From: Dendrolimus kikuchii
Lineage: Eukaryota; Arthropoda; Insecta; Lepidoptera; Lasiocampidae
Direction of reading: 5' to 3'
Assembly: GCA_019925095.2 (NCBI GenBank)
Contig: CM034403.1
Coordinates: 2,609,690 to 2,673,689 of the forward strand
DNA: 64,000 bases
A model generated the notes under the pieces. The model saw only the letters and a program-made list of their open reading frames with translations, searched no databases and had not been told where the DNA came from. Made by a program: the position numbers and the translations under genes. Position 1 is the first letter of the stretch. Each line of letters starts with the position of its first letter. This document shows positions 1-10,864 of the stretch, piece by piece.

Positions 1-325
1 CTTAAATAGGTGCACTTCACTCGACCAATAATTTAAGCAAAACTAGGTCAAACGTTTTCATCCGTATTGACTATTCGATTATCAGTATCTAATCTTATTA
101 TTTGAACGCTTTCTAATCCTAACCAAATAAGCTATCGAACTTGTACACTTTGTGTCAAAGAAATTGGGTCACTGCGGAAAAAAGTTTAAAATTTTCGTAA
201 TAGATTTCTAATACAAAACCAAAAAAAATTAATGAAAGAGATCCGCTGTGCAATTTCAAAACCTAGCAAGGCTTCCCAGCAAATTTGGGAACACAGCTCA
301 AAATATTGTTATTCTCTACAACTAT
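1..325. other. AT-rich sequence, nothing recognised
   Basis: No reading frame, tandem repeat or family match is visible before the first RTE-M copy. Confidence 0.5.
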
Positions 326-337
326 ATGCCATTTCAT

Positions 338-488
338 ACATACATAACTTCAGGCCAGTTCTCTTGAGGGGTAGGCACGAACAACAGAGCGCCATTCAGG
401 CTTATTCTTACACACCTCACTTGCTTCTTTGACATTCATAACTCTTGTCATGCACGCTCATCTGTTCTTAAGGCTTCTGACATCGCCT
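338..488 (-). mobile_element. RTE-M LINE fragment
   Basis: This is the last ~45 codons and tail of the RTE-M family, 5'-truncated. In minus orientation it runs from the RSLKNRR region to the stop and the (ATGT)n tail. It is flanked by the 12-bp direct repeat TATGCCATTTCA at 326-337 and 489-500, which marks the insertion. Its bases are more diverged than in most copies here. Confidence 0.85.
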
Positions 489-500
489 TATGCCATTTCA

Positions 501-1030
501 AATATATTTATTAAGCTTTTTGGAAGCAATACCATATTTTAAGAGTTGTAACATATTTTGGTAAATAAAATACATCAGTAAATGCCTAGGAACACAATGA
601 ATGCACAAACGTTCATTTAAAAAACGAAAAATATGGAAATCCTTAGAATTTAGGCATTTTGGTTATGCAATAGGAAATAGTTTTTATTGTGTATAAATGT
701 GTACTATATAATCTCGGTATATGTGTATACATTTACACAAATGAAAAGGTCCCCGGTTTCAACAATATTGTCCTCGAGTGTACGGAAATTGCTAGCTCCA
801 GATACTTGTTAGATAAGGAGTCCATATTGGACGGGCTGCGCCTGTTTATACCAAGCCACCTGGAAAATAGGCACTCTTAGAGATTAGGCCCTTTATGTAA
901 CGATTTAGAGACAACATTTCCATTTTATGTGGTTGGAAGGCTCTTGAATATTACAATAAATTTATATCTTAATATATAATGTATTTGAATGTAGCCTATG
1001 AAGTTGAAAATATTGAAAAACATAAATTAT
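501..1030. other. AT-rich intergenic stretch
   Basis: No family was recognised. A 63-codon frame at 689-880 has no motif I know and no initiation or splice context worth trusting. Confidence 0.4.
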
Positions 1031-1589
1031 TGTTACAACCTAGCAGCCGACAACAACAAATTCACACCTGCATATTTGTAAAAGTACATTTATTACCCGT
1101 TGGCATTTGAACTAATAACTAATAACATTGATACTATTGTAATTCTTTTATGATCGTCTTCTTTTGTTTACTTATTTATTGGCATACGTTTCTAGGGAAC
1201 AGGCTATTGTTGTATTCTAATCGTTTACAGCCGCTTGCGGCTGTAATCATTAACCAGGTGTTACGGATTTTAAAGTACAAGCTGATTCTAGGAAATTCGG
1301 TTCATGTTGCTGGACGGGCATATTGCATTTGTGCAGTATAAAGCGATGGCCTGAAGGAAAGAGAGTCAGTCGAGCGAGAACCACGATCGAGGCGAGACGT
1401 GTGTACATTCGATAATCTATTAATGACGGACTTTACGCGTTTTATTGATTTAAGACCTTCTACATTACGTTTGGATTTGTTCTCTTCGGTTATGATTGTA
1501 CCTGAGTTATACGTGTTTGTATAGTTCTAATAAACTCTATAATAATTCCAACGGCATTTTAATTTGAGTCCCCCGCTAAACTCGTAACA
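1031..1589 (+). mobile_element. Solo LTR (LTR-1), full length
   Basis: This 559-bp element starts TGTTAC and ends CTCGTAACA, the TG...CA ends of an LTR. It is bracketed by the 4-bp duplication TTAT (1027-1030 and 1590-1593). A TATAAAG box lies at 1337-1343 and AATAAA at 1529-1534, giving the U3-R-U5 order expected of an LTR. There is no internal retroelement next to it, so it is a solo LTR left by recombination. A 4-bp duplication fits Ty3-type elements; clade is inferred. Confidence 0.82.
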
Positions 1590-1593
1590 TTAT

Positions 1594-2279
1594 TTACACA
1601 ATTTATATCTATTTTAAATATAAATTATTACAATTATTTTATGCGGCGCCACAGGAACTAGACTAATAGGTACTGCATCTCTGACGCCCCAAGGTTTGTC
1701 AACGAACCCAGGGTATCCTGTGGCGGAGGTCATCCTCTTCAACACCAAAAAAATGGCGGGGGGGGGGAGTACACGTTATGTTAACGTAACGTTGCAAAGA
1801 TTACGTGTATGTTAGTAATTTGGTACGGCGGCGTCAAAAAAACGCAACTGCAACGCCACCTATTTGATTTAATTTTTCTATACTTCGGGAAAACTACTCC
1901 TTCTGGACGAAAAATGTCTTTTGTCCTTTTCTGTACCCCTGACAACATGTATGCGAAATTTCATGATAATCGGTTGACTAATTAAAGCATGAAACCGTAA
2001 CAAACTCACATTTGGAAATAATAGCTTTTGGCCATGGCTTCGTGTGTGTTAAAACGTATGTATGCCATGAAGTGGGAATGTTATAATTCTTCAAATTTAA
2101 TTTTTAATTCAAAGTACCTTAATGTAAATACCTGTAACGCCATCTAGCGATATTGGAACTAACTAACCATAAAAGGAACACATGAAAATTGTTGTTGTCA
2201 TTGTCGTTGCTATGACGATAATAATTTATATTCATTCGCAAAAATAATATTAGCAAGAAACAAATATACCTATATAAAA
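1594..2279. other. Unassigned stretch
   Basis: It contains a run of about ten G near 1757-1766 and otherwise ordinary AT-rich sequence. I could not support a gene or an element. Confidence 0.4.
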
Positions 2280-2570
2280 ATTAAAAATAATCTTCTATAC
2301 TATAATAAATCTGTAAATAGTTCGGGTTTGAGGAATGCGTTTAAAAATGTAAAAAAATCAGGGGAGTTAATTCGAACCAGCAGATACCGAAAATATAATT
2401 ATTAGAATTTTTGTTTGTCTGTCTGTTTGTTAGAGCATCATATAAAAACTACTGAACGGATTTAAATGAAACTTGACATAGAGCTAGCTAATATCCCGGA
2501 GCGTAACTTGGGATATTTTTTATCCCAAGAAAAGACATCGTTTATGTAGGATAGACGAAAAGCTTTTTTA
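2280..2570 (+). repeat. Helitron-like remnant (CTGAACGGATTTAAATGAAA type)
   Basis: The segment near 2450-2560 (ACTGAACGGATTTAAATGAA, then a tract with TATCCC) resembles the interior of a lepidopteran Helitron-like repeat, also seen at 41400-41450. The terminal CTAG end is missing, so it is a broken copy. Confidence 0.45.
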
Positions 2571-2890
2571 AAAGGTTTTTAAATACAATCTTTTGAGATC
2601 CTGGATATCATGTAGCAGCAGAGTGCTAGCCAAGACAAGTAAAACGAGCTCAAACACGACGGGCTCTATCTTGTTTAGTACAGGAGTTCCTATGGCCACC
2701 TTCCGACTCCATCATCAGATCAGCTCCATGGTACCATATTATTGCATCGTCAGGCGATACATATATTCGTGCGAAATTTCAGCTCAATCGGAAACCGGAA
2801 AGTTGGTCAAATTTAACTTGCAAGATTCCATACGAACTTCATACATACATAGGTACATCCATCGCAAGTTAAATAAAAGCTTGTAAAATA
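2571..2890 (+). repeat. Interspersed repeat E
   Basis: About 320 bp recurs inverted at 10208-10532. Shared landmarks are GAGATCCTGGATATCAT, GCAGAGTGCTAGCCAAGAC and CGGAAACCGG. Both ends carry AAGCTT motifs in A/T-rich context. No coding capacity is convincing and the class is unknown. Confidence 0.7.
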
Positions 2891-2895
2891 GCGAA

Positions 2896-3187
2896 AAATG
2901 TTACACTGCGATCACTTTCTTTTTGTAAACTACTGACAGTATATGAAAGAATCTCGACATAGTACTGGCTTATAACCCGAGTTAGCACTTGAAATACATT
3001 TTCTTAGAATGGGCCGATTAGTCAAATATATGGCGCTGCATTCGCGTTTTTCAATTCACTGGCAATTACCTACGTTGTTATAAACAACATGTCATTCATT
3101 GTATTACTTCAAATCAGGTTGGCTTCGACTCACCTCTATGTTTTGCTGGGCAGTTGTCTATATAATAATTATTGTTATTACGTCAAA
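2896..3187. other. Unassigned stretch
   Basis: Nothing recognised; ordinary AT-rich sequence between two repeats. Confidence 0.4.
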
Positions 3188-3403
3188 TTTTATTATCTTA
3201 ATATATATAAATTACGTGTCACGTTGTTTGTCCGCGATGGACTCCTTAACTACTTGACCGATTTTAATCAAATTTGCACACCGTGTGCAGTTTGATCCGA
3301 CTTGAAAGATAGGATAGCTTACATTTGGATCCGGTAGGTGGTGCTGGAATTGGGTTCTAAATTTTATTTTTTCTGGGCAGAAAACGTCTGCCGGGACAGC
3401 TAG
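3188..3403 (+). mobile_element. Helitron-like short form (Hel-B)
   Basis: This ~215-bp element contains GTGTCACGTTGTTTGTCCGC and ends in GCCGGGACAGCTAG followed by T. The CTAG end with a preceding GC-rich stem is typical of Helitron 3' ends. Inverted copies lie at 34518-34707 and 63217-63419. It shares its last ~100 bp with Hel-C but lacks the internal minisatellite. Confidence 0.65.
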
Positions 3404-3415
3404 TATAATATATAA

Positions 3416-3715
3416 TAAGTCGTGATAGCGTAATGGCTAGCGCATACCAAGCTCAAAGGGTGCGTGTTCAATCCTGGCCGGAACGCGCTCATCACTTAGG
3501 CAATTTTTTGACCTAATGTGCATATTGTTACAATTACCACGTGCTAATAACGGTGAAGGAAAACATCGTGATGCAACCTGCATATCGAGATAACCGATGT
3601 GTCGAACCTGCTAAACCGCCTTAGACAAGCGTGGTGGGTATACTGTCCGTTCCCCCTATAGTTGGAGACCCGAGCCCCAGCAGTGGGACATTTCTAGGCG
3701 GTTATAATAATACTA
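3416..3715 (+). mobile_element. tRNA-derived SINE (tS2), near complete
   Basis: The head resembles a tRNA with an A-box-like TAGCGTAATGGCTAGCG and a B-box GTGTTCAATCC. The body then carries GAGATAACCGATGTGTCGA and the tail CAGTGGGACATTT. The same body is found at 22853-23368 (split) and, degenerate and inverted, at 50660-50830. Confidence 0.75.
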
Positions 3716-3956
3716 TATATGTCTTTGAAGACCACGGGCCATAAAAATGGCCCGGACATTTAGAGGGCTAGCGTGGGGCCATGGGAAGGCCATCGCGTAG
3801 AGGCCCTTTGACAAATGTAATGTAAATGTGGCGTGACACTGACCAGCGATTATCCCTGTCTACACCATATAGTAATGCACCCAAGGACAAGAAGCCCCGG
3901 TCAGTGTGGGACTATTGTGGGAAATGAGGCTGCTATTATTATTATTATATATAATT
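3716..3956. other. Unassigned, with GGCC-rich inverted motifs
   Basis: A short inverted repeat GGGCCAT/ATGGCCC lies near 3737-3755. The stretch ends in a (TTA)n run just before Hel-C. No family was assigned. Confidence 0.35.
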
Positions 3957-3957
3957 A

Positions 3958-4650
3958 CTAGCGGCCCCGGCAGACGTTGTCCTGCTCTGAAAAAATAAAA
4001 ATCTAGGACCCGATCCCAGCGCCACCTACCGGTTCCAATTGTGGATTTAAACCATCCGGAGACCCACTCAAACACACAAAAACAAAATCACCAAACTCGG
4101 TCAAGGTGATTAGGAGGATTCTAGAACCCGATCTCAGCACCACCTACCGGTTCTAATTGCGAATCTAAACCATACGGGACCCACTCAAACACACAAAGAC
4201 AAAATCACCAAAACCGCTCCTGGTGATTAGGAGGATTCTAGAACCCGATCTCAGCGCCACCTGCCGGTTCTAATTGTGAATCTAAACCATCCGGGACCCA
4301 CTCAAACACACAAAAACAAAATCACCAAAATCGCTCCACGTGATTAGGAGGATTCTAGAACCCGATCTGAGCGCCACCTACCGGTTTTAATTGTGAATCT
4401 AAATCATCTGGGGACCCACTCAAACACACAAAAACAAAATCACCAAAATCGCTCCAGGTGATTAGGAGGATTCTAGAAGCAGATCTCAGCGCCATCTACC
4501 GGTTCCAACGGGACAAAAATTATCCTATGTACGTCTCCTGGTTCTAAGCTACCTTCTCATCACTTTTCAGCCAAATCGGTACAGCCGTTCTCGAGCTATA
4601 AATAGTGTAACTAACACGACTTTCTTTTGTATAGATAATATATGCAAAAA
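3958..4650 (-). mobile_element. Helitron-like element with internal minisatellite (Hel-C)
   Basis: Read on the minus strand it ends GTCTGCCGGGGCCGCTAG (CTAG at 3958-3961). The interior holds about four repeats of ~117 bp; the GATTCTAGAACC landmarks fall at 4117, 4234, 4351 and 4469. Each unit contains CCACCTACCGGTT and CACTCAAACACACAAA. No Rep/helicase is encoded, so it is non-autonomous. Confidence 0.7.
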
Positions 4651-5116
4651 ACCGAATAAAGTTTTCATGTAATAAGTAAAATAAAACTACTGCATAGGGT
4701 TTGACACGCCGCGTAGCCGCAGAGCAAACTCTAATAAATAACAAGTTCGTATGAACTTAATATAAAATCGATTAGTGAATTGTGCTTCTGACTTGAAATA
4801 AAAAGATTTAAAGACCAACACGTTGGCTTTTTGCAAGGCAATAACCTTTAATCTTTGGGAATAAAACGGAGATTTTTGCTTCTTTACGGTGTCGTAAATT
4901 TTATGGAAACCGCAAAATCCGTTGTGGTTAACGTACATAGCTAATAATCGAGATAGATTTGGGGGCTGTTAAAGCAATGTGCTGTTCTATAACTGCCGGT
5001 GGGATTAAAATAGACCCTTTTGCAGAATCGGAATGTGAATCTGCCAAGCGTCAAAGTGCAATTGTGCATTGTGACCGCCAGCAGTTTCAGAGCTGATCAT
5101 TACCTCCGGTATTTTC
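4651..5116. other. Unassigned stretch
   Basis: No recognisable family or supported reading frame was found before the S1 copy. Confidence 0.4.
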
Positions 5117-5650
5117 ATTCGTGCAGGAACAGAGAAAGGATACAATTACCTGCAGTAGGGCGGCCTGTCGTAAGAGGCGACAAAACACCCCACAGCCAGG
5201 TGGTAGGGTATTGCCCGACTGGATGTCTAACACGCCATACCAATCTTGAGTTGTGTTCCGGCATTAGTGACCAGGTTCCAATATCCCTTAAGGATTATAT
5301 GTCACCGGGACACCATGGCAGCGCGACCAGTCGCGCCACCGTGGTGTCCGTAAGCTACCAAACTAGACACCATACAGACACCAAAATCGACAGTATCAAA
5401 ATGGACCTCGAAGGGATAGCACGAGGCTTGTTGCATGCAATGAGGTGGAAGCGTCACTGGCGGCCGAGTGAGTGAGACACCATACAGTGCTATAGTAATT
5501 AGTGGTGGCGCCAGATTGCAACCAACGGACACCAGGTGAGTAATCTATAGAGCTGTATACATTTTGTTGGTAGCGACGACTGGTTGCGCCGCCATGGTGT
5601 CCCGGTGAAATATAGCCCTAAGAGAGCAGCAGCGCAGCTGTAGCACCTTT
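5117..5650 (+). mobile_element. S1 SINE-like copy, split by an inverted-repeat element
   Basis: S1 sequence runs 5117-5291 and resumes at 5618-5650, with 5292-5617 inserted at its CCCTTAAGAGAG site. Uninterrupted S1 copies elsewhere give the empty site. The 3' part is cut off by the inverted S1 copy that starts at 5651. Confidence 0.85.
5292..5617. mobile_element. TTAA-target inverted-repeat element (MITE)
   Basis: The ends are inverted copies sharing TCACCGGGACACCATGGC, with arms of roughly 35-40 bp. The left flank is TTAA (5288-5291); the right flank reads CTAA (5618-5621), one base off. TTAA targeting is the piggyBac signature. The 326-bp interior has no transposase. Confidence 0.75.
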
Positions 5651-5959
5651 TTTTTTATTGCAGGAGTTCAGCAGACAGGCAGACGGCCCACTTGATGGAA
5701 AGCGGTTACTGTCGCCTATGGACATTTAATACACCAAAGGTGCTAGAAATGCGCTGCTGCTCTCTTAAGGGAGTCTGGAACCTGGTCACTAATGCCGGAA
5801 CACAACTCAAGGTTGTTATGGCGGCATACTCTAGACCAGGGGTGGTAGCCATCCAGTCGGGCAAATGCCCTACCACCTGGCTGTGGGTAGTTTTGTCGCC
5901 TCTTACGACAGGCCGCCCGGCCGCAGGAAATTGTATTCTTTCTCCGTTCCTGCACGGAT
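5651..5959 (-). mobile_element. S1 copy, full length
   Basis: It reads from the T-run and TTGCAGGAGTTCAGC (the 3' end) to CCTGCACGGAT (the 5' end). It landed in the plus S1 copy and abuts LTR-1 sequence on its right. Confidence 0.9.
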
Positions 5960-5961
5960 AA

Positions 5962-6325
5962 ATCCTATTGTACTCGCTCAGGAGCATCATCAGCCAGGTG
6001 TTGCGGATTAAAATTACAAGCTAATTCTATGAAATTGTGTCAACGTTGCCGGGCGGGCACATTTGCATTTGTGAAATAAAACGATGGCCTGATTGAGAGA
6101 GGGGACAGTTGAGCTACGACTACGATAGGGGCGTGACGTGTGTAAATTCGAGAATCTAATACTGACGGACTTTGCGCGTTCTATTGAATTACGACCTTCT
6201 GCATTACGTTTGGAATTATTGTGTTCGGTTATATTTGAACCTGTATTATACGTGTTTGTATAGTTCTAATAAACTCTATAATAATTCTAACGGAATTTTA
6301 ATTCGAGTCCCCCTAACTCGTAACA
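5962..6325 (+). mobile_element. LTR-1, 5'-truncated
   Basis: This matches the 3' two-thirds of the 1031-1589 LTR and ends at CTCGTAACA. The first ~190 bp are absent, and the break coincides with the S1 copy on its left. Confidence 0.75.
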
Positions 6326-6394
6326 ATATATATAATATTCTAAATAAGATATTAGTTTTAAGTTTGAAGTCTGACTGCATAATAATAATTACTA

Positions 6395-7330
6395 TTAGTC
6401 ACCCGTGGTCGAAATTCGACCATAATAATTAATTTAAAAAGTTTGAACATTATTCAGGTTCTGTTGTCAAAGACTATAACAGTTTATAATCACAGATTTC
6501 GCCAAGGCTACACTGTTAATTTGACTAATAATAAACAAAAGAGTATATATGCGTGTGTGTGTCAAATACATGGTAGTGTGTGTAATATTTTTTTATTGAT
6601 TTGTTATACATAACTAGCGTCCACGGCAGACGTTGTCCTGCTCTGAAAAAATAAAAATCTAGGACCCGATTCCAGCGCCACCTACCGGTTCTAATTGCGA
6701 ATCTAAACCACCCGGGAACCCACTCAAACACACAAAAACAAAATCACCATAATCGCACCAGGTGATTAGGAGGATTCTAGAACCCGATCTCAACGCCACC
6801 TACCGGTTCTAATTGCGAATCTAAACCATCCGGGAACCCACTCAAACACACAAAAACAAAATCACCAAAATCGCTCCCGGTGATTAGGAGGATTCTAGAA
6901 CCCGATCTCAGCGCTACCTACCGGCTATTTTTGCGAATCTAAACCATCCGAGAACCCACTCAAACACACAAAAACAAAATCACCAAAATCACTTCAGGTG
7001 ATAAGGAGAATTGTAGAACCCGATCTTAGCGCCACCTACCGGTTACAATTGTGGATCTAAACCATCCCGGGACCCACTCAAATTCACTCACAAAATTTCA
7101 TCAAAATCGGTAAAGTCATTCTCAAGTTATAAAATTACAACGAAAAGTGGCATTGATTTTTATATATATATAGATTTAAATAAAATATTAGCATTCTGGA
7201 CTCCTTCTCTGTATAAACTATATAAGTGTGCGAAATTTCATACTCCTCCGTCCGCGCAATTTTAGTAAAAAGGGGTACAAAGTTTTTGCTGTGTTTTTGC
7301 TTCAAGTATTAATATATAGGTAACAACAAG
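6395..7330 (+). repeat. Interspersed repeat G, split by Hel-C
   Basis: Repeat G occupies 6395-6612 and 7176-7330, with Hel-C inserted between. Landmarks are TTCTGTTGTCAAAGACTATA, TTTCGCCAAGGCTACAC and CATACTCCTCCGTCCGCGCA. A second copy lies at 62860-63700. The class is unknown. Confidence 0.65.
6614..7175 (-). mobile_element. Hel-C with internal minisatellite
   Basis: CTAG at 6614-6617 is the 3' end on the minus strand. About four ~117-bp units follow. The 5' end runs into ATTTTTATATATATATAG near 7155-7175. Confidence 0.7.
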
Positions 7331-7335
7331 ATTAT

Positions 7336-7594
7336 GACTAAACAGATATACAATGCAAAAGTGGATGGATGCAGAAGTCGTGGAAGGCCACGACACACCT
7401 TCCATGATCAAATTGATCGTGTACTAGCGGAGGGTGATGTCAGGAGCCTTAAGAACAGACGAGTGTGCATGACAAGAGTTATGAATGTCAAAGAAGCAAG
7501 TGAGGTGTGTAAGAATGGGCCTAAATGGCGCTCTGTTGTTCGTGCCTACCCCGCAAGGGAACTGGCGTGAAGTTATGTATGTATGTATGTATGT
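7336..7594 (+). mobile_element. RTE-M LINE fragment
   Basis: The frame encodes the last ~75 residues of the family (from KQIYNAKVDGCRSRGRPRHT to AYPARELA-stop), then the (ATGT)n tail. The target duplication AAGATTAT lies at 7328-7335 and 7595-7602. Confidence 0.88.
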
Positions 7595-7639
7595 AAGATT
7601 ATATTAAATAAAGACCCTGACTACGTTAGGGGGACGCAT

Positions 7640-7800
7640 GGCCACACGGGCCATTTAAAAAAATATACTAACAGGTAATGTATGTATACATCTCCTTTAC
7701 AGCATCAACACGTTGCGCATGTATGACCTTCGAAAAGTGTTCTCCAGTGGAACTTATTTTGAATAAAAACTTTTGAATTTGAATTTAATGTGCTAACGGT
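7640..7800 (+). repeat. LINE 3' tail (element H)
   Basis: It contains CTTCGAAAAGTGTTCTCCAG and ends AATAAAAACTTTTGAATTTG. The inverted version sits inside an S1 copy at 31013-31255. The AATAAA plus a TTGAATTTG tail looks like the 3' end of a non-LTR retrotransposon. Confidence 0.55.
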
Positions 7801-7959
7801 CACAACGGTACACTATTTGTTAACAGTATTATTTTGAATCTTTAAATAAGACGCATTCAGCCACAGTAAATAAACCTCAATCCTCAGTACCTTAAGGAAC
7901 GTTTTAAATTCGCCTATCCACTGCCCACAATTTGCGTCATGATACGTAGCGAAAACTTA

Positions 7960-8115
7960 TGACGCCTGCACACACGTGATCCTATTATGATAATTCTTTT
8001 ACGGTGCAGGCTGTCAAACTTTGGAATATGCTGCCTCTTACTGTCAGAGAGGCCAAATCAACTTACCAACATTCAGAAATTTGCTCAGAAAACACTATTT
8101 GTCCACAAATAGCTA
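7960..8115 (+). pseudogene. CR1/jockey-like LINE C-terminal remnant
   Basis: One frame reads FTVQAVKLWNMLPLTVREAK, a motif near the end of many insect LINE polymerases. The frame shifts soon after, so this is a decayed piece. Confidence 0.55.
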
Positions 8116-8129
8116 TGTCTGATTTACGG

Positions 8130-8216
8130 ATTATAATCATGCTAATACATTATAATCATGCTAATACATTATAATCATGCTAATACATTATAATCATTAT
8201 GATACATTATAATCAT
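8130..8216. repeat. 19-bp minisatellite
   Basis: About 4.5 tandem units of ATTATAATCATGCTAATAC are present. It is the landing site of the next RTE-M insertion. Confidence 0.85.
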
Positions 8217-8219
8217 CCT

Positions 8220-8368
8220 TAAGAACAGACGAGTGTGCATGACAAGAGTTATGAATGTCAAAGAAGCAAGTGAGGTGTGTAAGAATGGGCCTAAATGGCG
8301 CTCTGTTGTTCGTGCCTACCCCGCAAGGGAACTGGCGTGAAGTTATGTATGTATGTATGTATGTATGT
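8220..8368 (+). mobile_element. RTE-M LINE fragment
   Basis: This 149-bp copy covers only the last ~40 codons and the ATGT tail. The 11-bp duplication ATAATCATCCT at 8209-8219 and 8369-8379 marks the insertion. It is nearly identical to the copy at 7336-7594. Confidence 0.9.
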
Positions 8369-8379
8369 ATAATCATCCT

Positions 8380-8560
8380 AACGCTCTAAAACTTTATCGA
8401 GATGTTGCCGAGCGCTTAGTAGACCTCACACGCGACCAAAAGGCTGGCGTCTATTTTGCTCAAAGGGTAAGCATTGCTATTCAGCGTGGTAACGCCGCCA
8501 GCCTTTTGGGAACGTTCCCGCTAAGTGACAGTGGTTTGGGACCAATATTTTGTCTATAAT
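8380..8560 (+). pseudogene. LINE-J C-terminal fragment
   Basis: The frame ends with QRVSIAIQRGNAASLLGTF and stops at 8557-8559. The same ending, with variations, occurs at 22101, 25746, 40425 and 53170. I recognise it as a domain after the reverse transcriptase in some LINEs, but the clade is unsure. Only ~60 codons remain. Confidence 0.6.
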
Positions 8561-8724
8561 TTTGCTCTCCTTTTTTATTTAGTTTTAGTATTTAACTTTA
8601 GGTTTCTATTTTATAGTTTAGTTTAATTTATTTCTAGAGGTGTTGTTATCGATATTAAATTGATTAGTGAAAAAAAAAAGCTAATACATTTATTATAATA
8701 ACGTATGTATTTTCTTCTTCTTCT

Positions 8725-9556
8725 TATATATAAAAATGAATCGCAAAATGTGTTGGTAAGCGCATAACTTGAGAGTGTGTGTGTTTGAGTGGGTCCCGGG
8801 ACGGTTTAGACCCACAATTGGAACCGATAGGTGGCGCTGAGATCGGGTTCTACAATCCTCCTAATCACGTGGAGCGATTTTGGTGATTTTGTTTTTGTGT
8901 CTTTGAGTGGGTTCCCGGATGGTTTAGATTCGCAATTAGAACCGGTAGGTGGCTCTGAGATCGGGTTATAGAAACCTCCTAATCACCGGGAGGGATTTTG
9001 GTAATTTCGTTTTTGTTTATTTGAGTGGGTTCCCGGATGGTTTAAATTCGCAATTAGAACCGGTAGGTGCCGCTGAGATCGAGTTCTAGAATCCTCCTAA
9101 TCGCCGGGAGCGATTTTGGTGATTTTGTTTTTGTGTGTTTGAGTGGGTTCCCGGATGGTTTAGATTTGCAATTAGAACCGGTAGGTGGCACTGAGATCGG
9201 GTTCTAGAATCCTCCTAATCACCTGGAGCGATTTTGGTGATTTTGTTTTTGAGTATTTGAATGGGTTCCCGGATGGTTTAGATTTGCAATTAGAACCGGT
9301 AGGTGGCACTGAGATCGGGTTCTAGAATCCTCCTAATCACCTGGAGCGATTTTGGTGATTTTGTTTTTGTGTGTTTGAGTGGGTTCCCGGATGGTTTAGA
9401 TTTGCAATTAGAACCGGTAGGTGGCACTGAGATCGGGTTCTAGAATCCTCCTAATCAGTTGGAGCGATTTTGGTAATTTTGTTTTCGTGTCATGAAACAA
9501 AGTCTTTTAGGAATTCAGAAAATATGGCGGTACGAAGTTCGCCGGGTCAGCTAGTC
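8725..9556 (+). mobile_element. Hel-C, full-length-looking, with minisatellite
   Basis: It runs from TATATATAAAAATGAATCGC to CGCCGGGTCAGCTAG. Inside are about six ~117-bp units, each with GATTTTGGTGATTTTG and ACCGGTAGGTGGC. This is the longest array of the family here and the only copy in plus orientation. Confidence 0.75.
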
Positions 9557-9637
9557 ATTTTATATATATGACTACGTATATATGTATGTATTTGAATATT
9601 TATTTCTTAAATTAGTTTAAGTATTTATGTAGCTACC

Positions 9638-9800
9638 GCCTTTTTCCTGCACCACCTATTTCGCCTGATTCAATTTCTTTCATTTAGGTTGCCTGGAAGA
9701 GATCGCTTTGAGCGATAAGGCTATATTGTATTGCCTAGAAAATATTGTAAATATGGTCTGTTTTTGTAATCTTGGTGTGCAATAAAGTGTTATCTCCTCT
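9638..9800 (+). repeat. LINE 3' UTR with GATCGCT...AGCGAT hairpin
   Basis: Sequence TTGCCTGGAAGAGATCGCTT then AGCGATAAGG folds into a short hairpin, and AATAAAG follows near 9781. Related tails occur at 40262, 42603 and 44566, and it is the unit source of the array at 14170. A (CT)n run trails it. Confidence 0.6.
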
Positions 9801-9809
9801 CTCTCTCTC

Positions 9810-10207
9810 TAAATATCTTTAACATTAGCAAAGGTGCAGCCGGACCACGAAATACGGTAATTGAGCGCATGAAAAACAATGTAAAGTAATTATTATTACG
9901 TAAAATACGTATATATATTCATGCAGATCTGCCATCTTTACATTGATTTACGACGTCTACGTCTTGGATTTTGTGGTAAATATATCAAGTAACCACGTGA
10001 GCTTCGAGTCGATGGCGGCTGCTTTATGGATTCTGAACACGCCATGTTGAGCTACGTTTATTGATGCCTATTGGCCTGTTCGCTTTACTATATGACGGGG
10101 TTTTTAAACTGAAGTCTTTATTACGGTTGCAGTACTTAATGTAGAATTCGGGCAAGTGCGTAACAGCCCCATAAGTATGAAGGGTTCCGTAGATTTTGTT
10201 TATTACA
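9810..10207. other. Unassigned stretch
   Basis: Nothing recognised; no supported frame. Confidence 0.4.
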
Positions 10208-10532
10208 TGCTTTTATTTAACTTTCAATGGATGTACCTATGTATGTAAGTTCGGGTGGAATCTTGCAAGTTAAATTTGACGAACTACCCGGTTTCCGATT
10301 GAGCTGAAATTTTGCACGCATACAATGCAATAATATGGTACAATGGAGCTGATCTGATGATGGAGTCGGAAGGTGGCCATAGGAACTCCTGTACTAAACA
10401 AGATAGACCCGTCGTGTTTGGGCTCGTTTTACATGTCTTGGCTAGCACTCTGCTGTTAAATGATATCCAGGATCTCAAAAGCTTGTAATTAAAAACCTTA
10501 AGAAAAAAAGCTTGTTTTAATTTATTTTTCAC
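10208..10532 (-). repeat. Interspersed repeat E, inverted copy
   Basis: This aligns along its length with 2571-2890 in reverse, including CGAAAGGTGG-like and CAGAGTGCTAGCCAAGACA landmarks. It ends just before an S1 copy. Confidence 0.7.
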
Positions 10533-10546
10533 GAGTCAAATCGCTT

Positions 10547-10864
10547 ATCCGTGCAGGAACGGAGAAAGAATACAATTTTCTGCGGCCGGGCGGCCTGTCG
10601 TAAGAGGCGACAAAACAACCCACAGCCAGGTGGTAGGACATTTGCCTGACTGGATGGCTACCACCCCTGGTCTAAAGTATGTCGTCATAACAACCTTGAG
10701 TTGTGTTCCGGCATTAGTGACCAGGTTCCAGTCTCCTTTAAGAGAGCAGCAGCGCATTTGTAGCACCTTTGGTGTTGTAAATGTCCATAGGCGATGGTAA
10801 CCGCTTTCCACCAAGTGGGCCGTCTGCCTGTCTGCTGAACTCCTGCAATAAAAAATAAAAATAA
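10547..10864 (+). mobile_element. S1 copy, full length
   Basis: It runs from ATCCGTGCAGGAACGG to an A-rich tail. All diagnostic blocks are present in order, including TCGTAAGAGGCGAC and GGTGTTGTAAATGTCCATAG. Confidence 0.92.

Noticed and set aside
5020..5475. 151-codon plus frame
   Set aside because: It crosses an S1 copy and the inverted-repeat element inside it, so it is not a gene.
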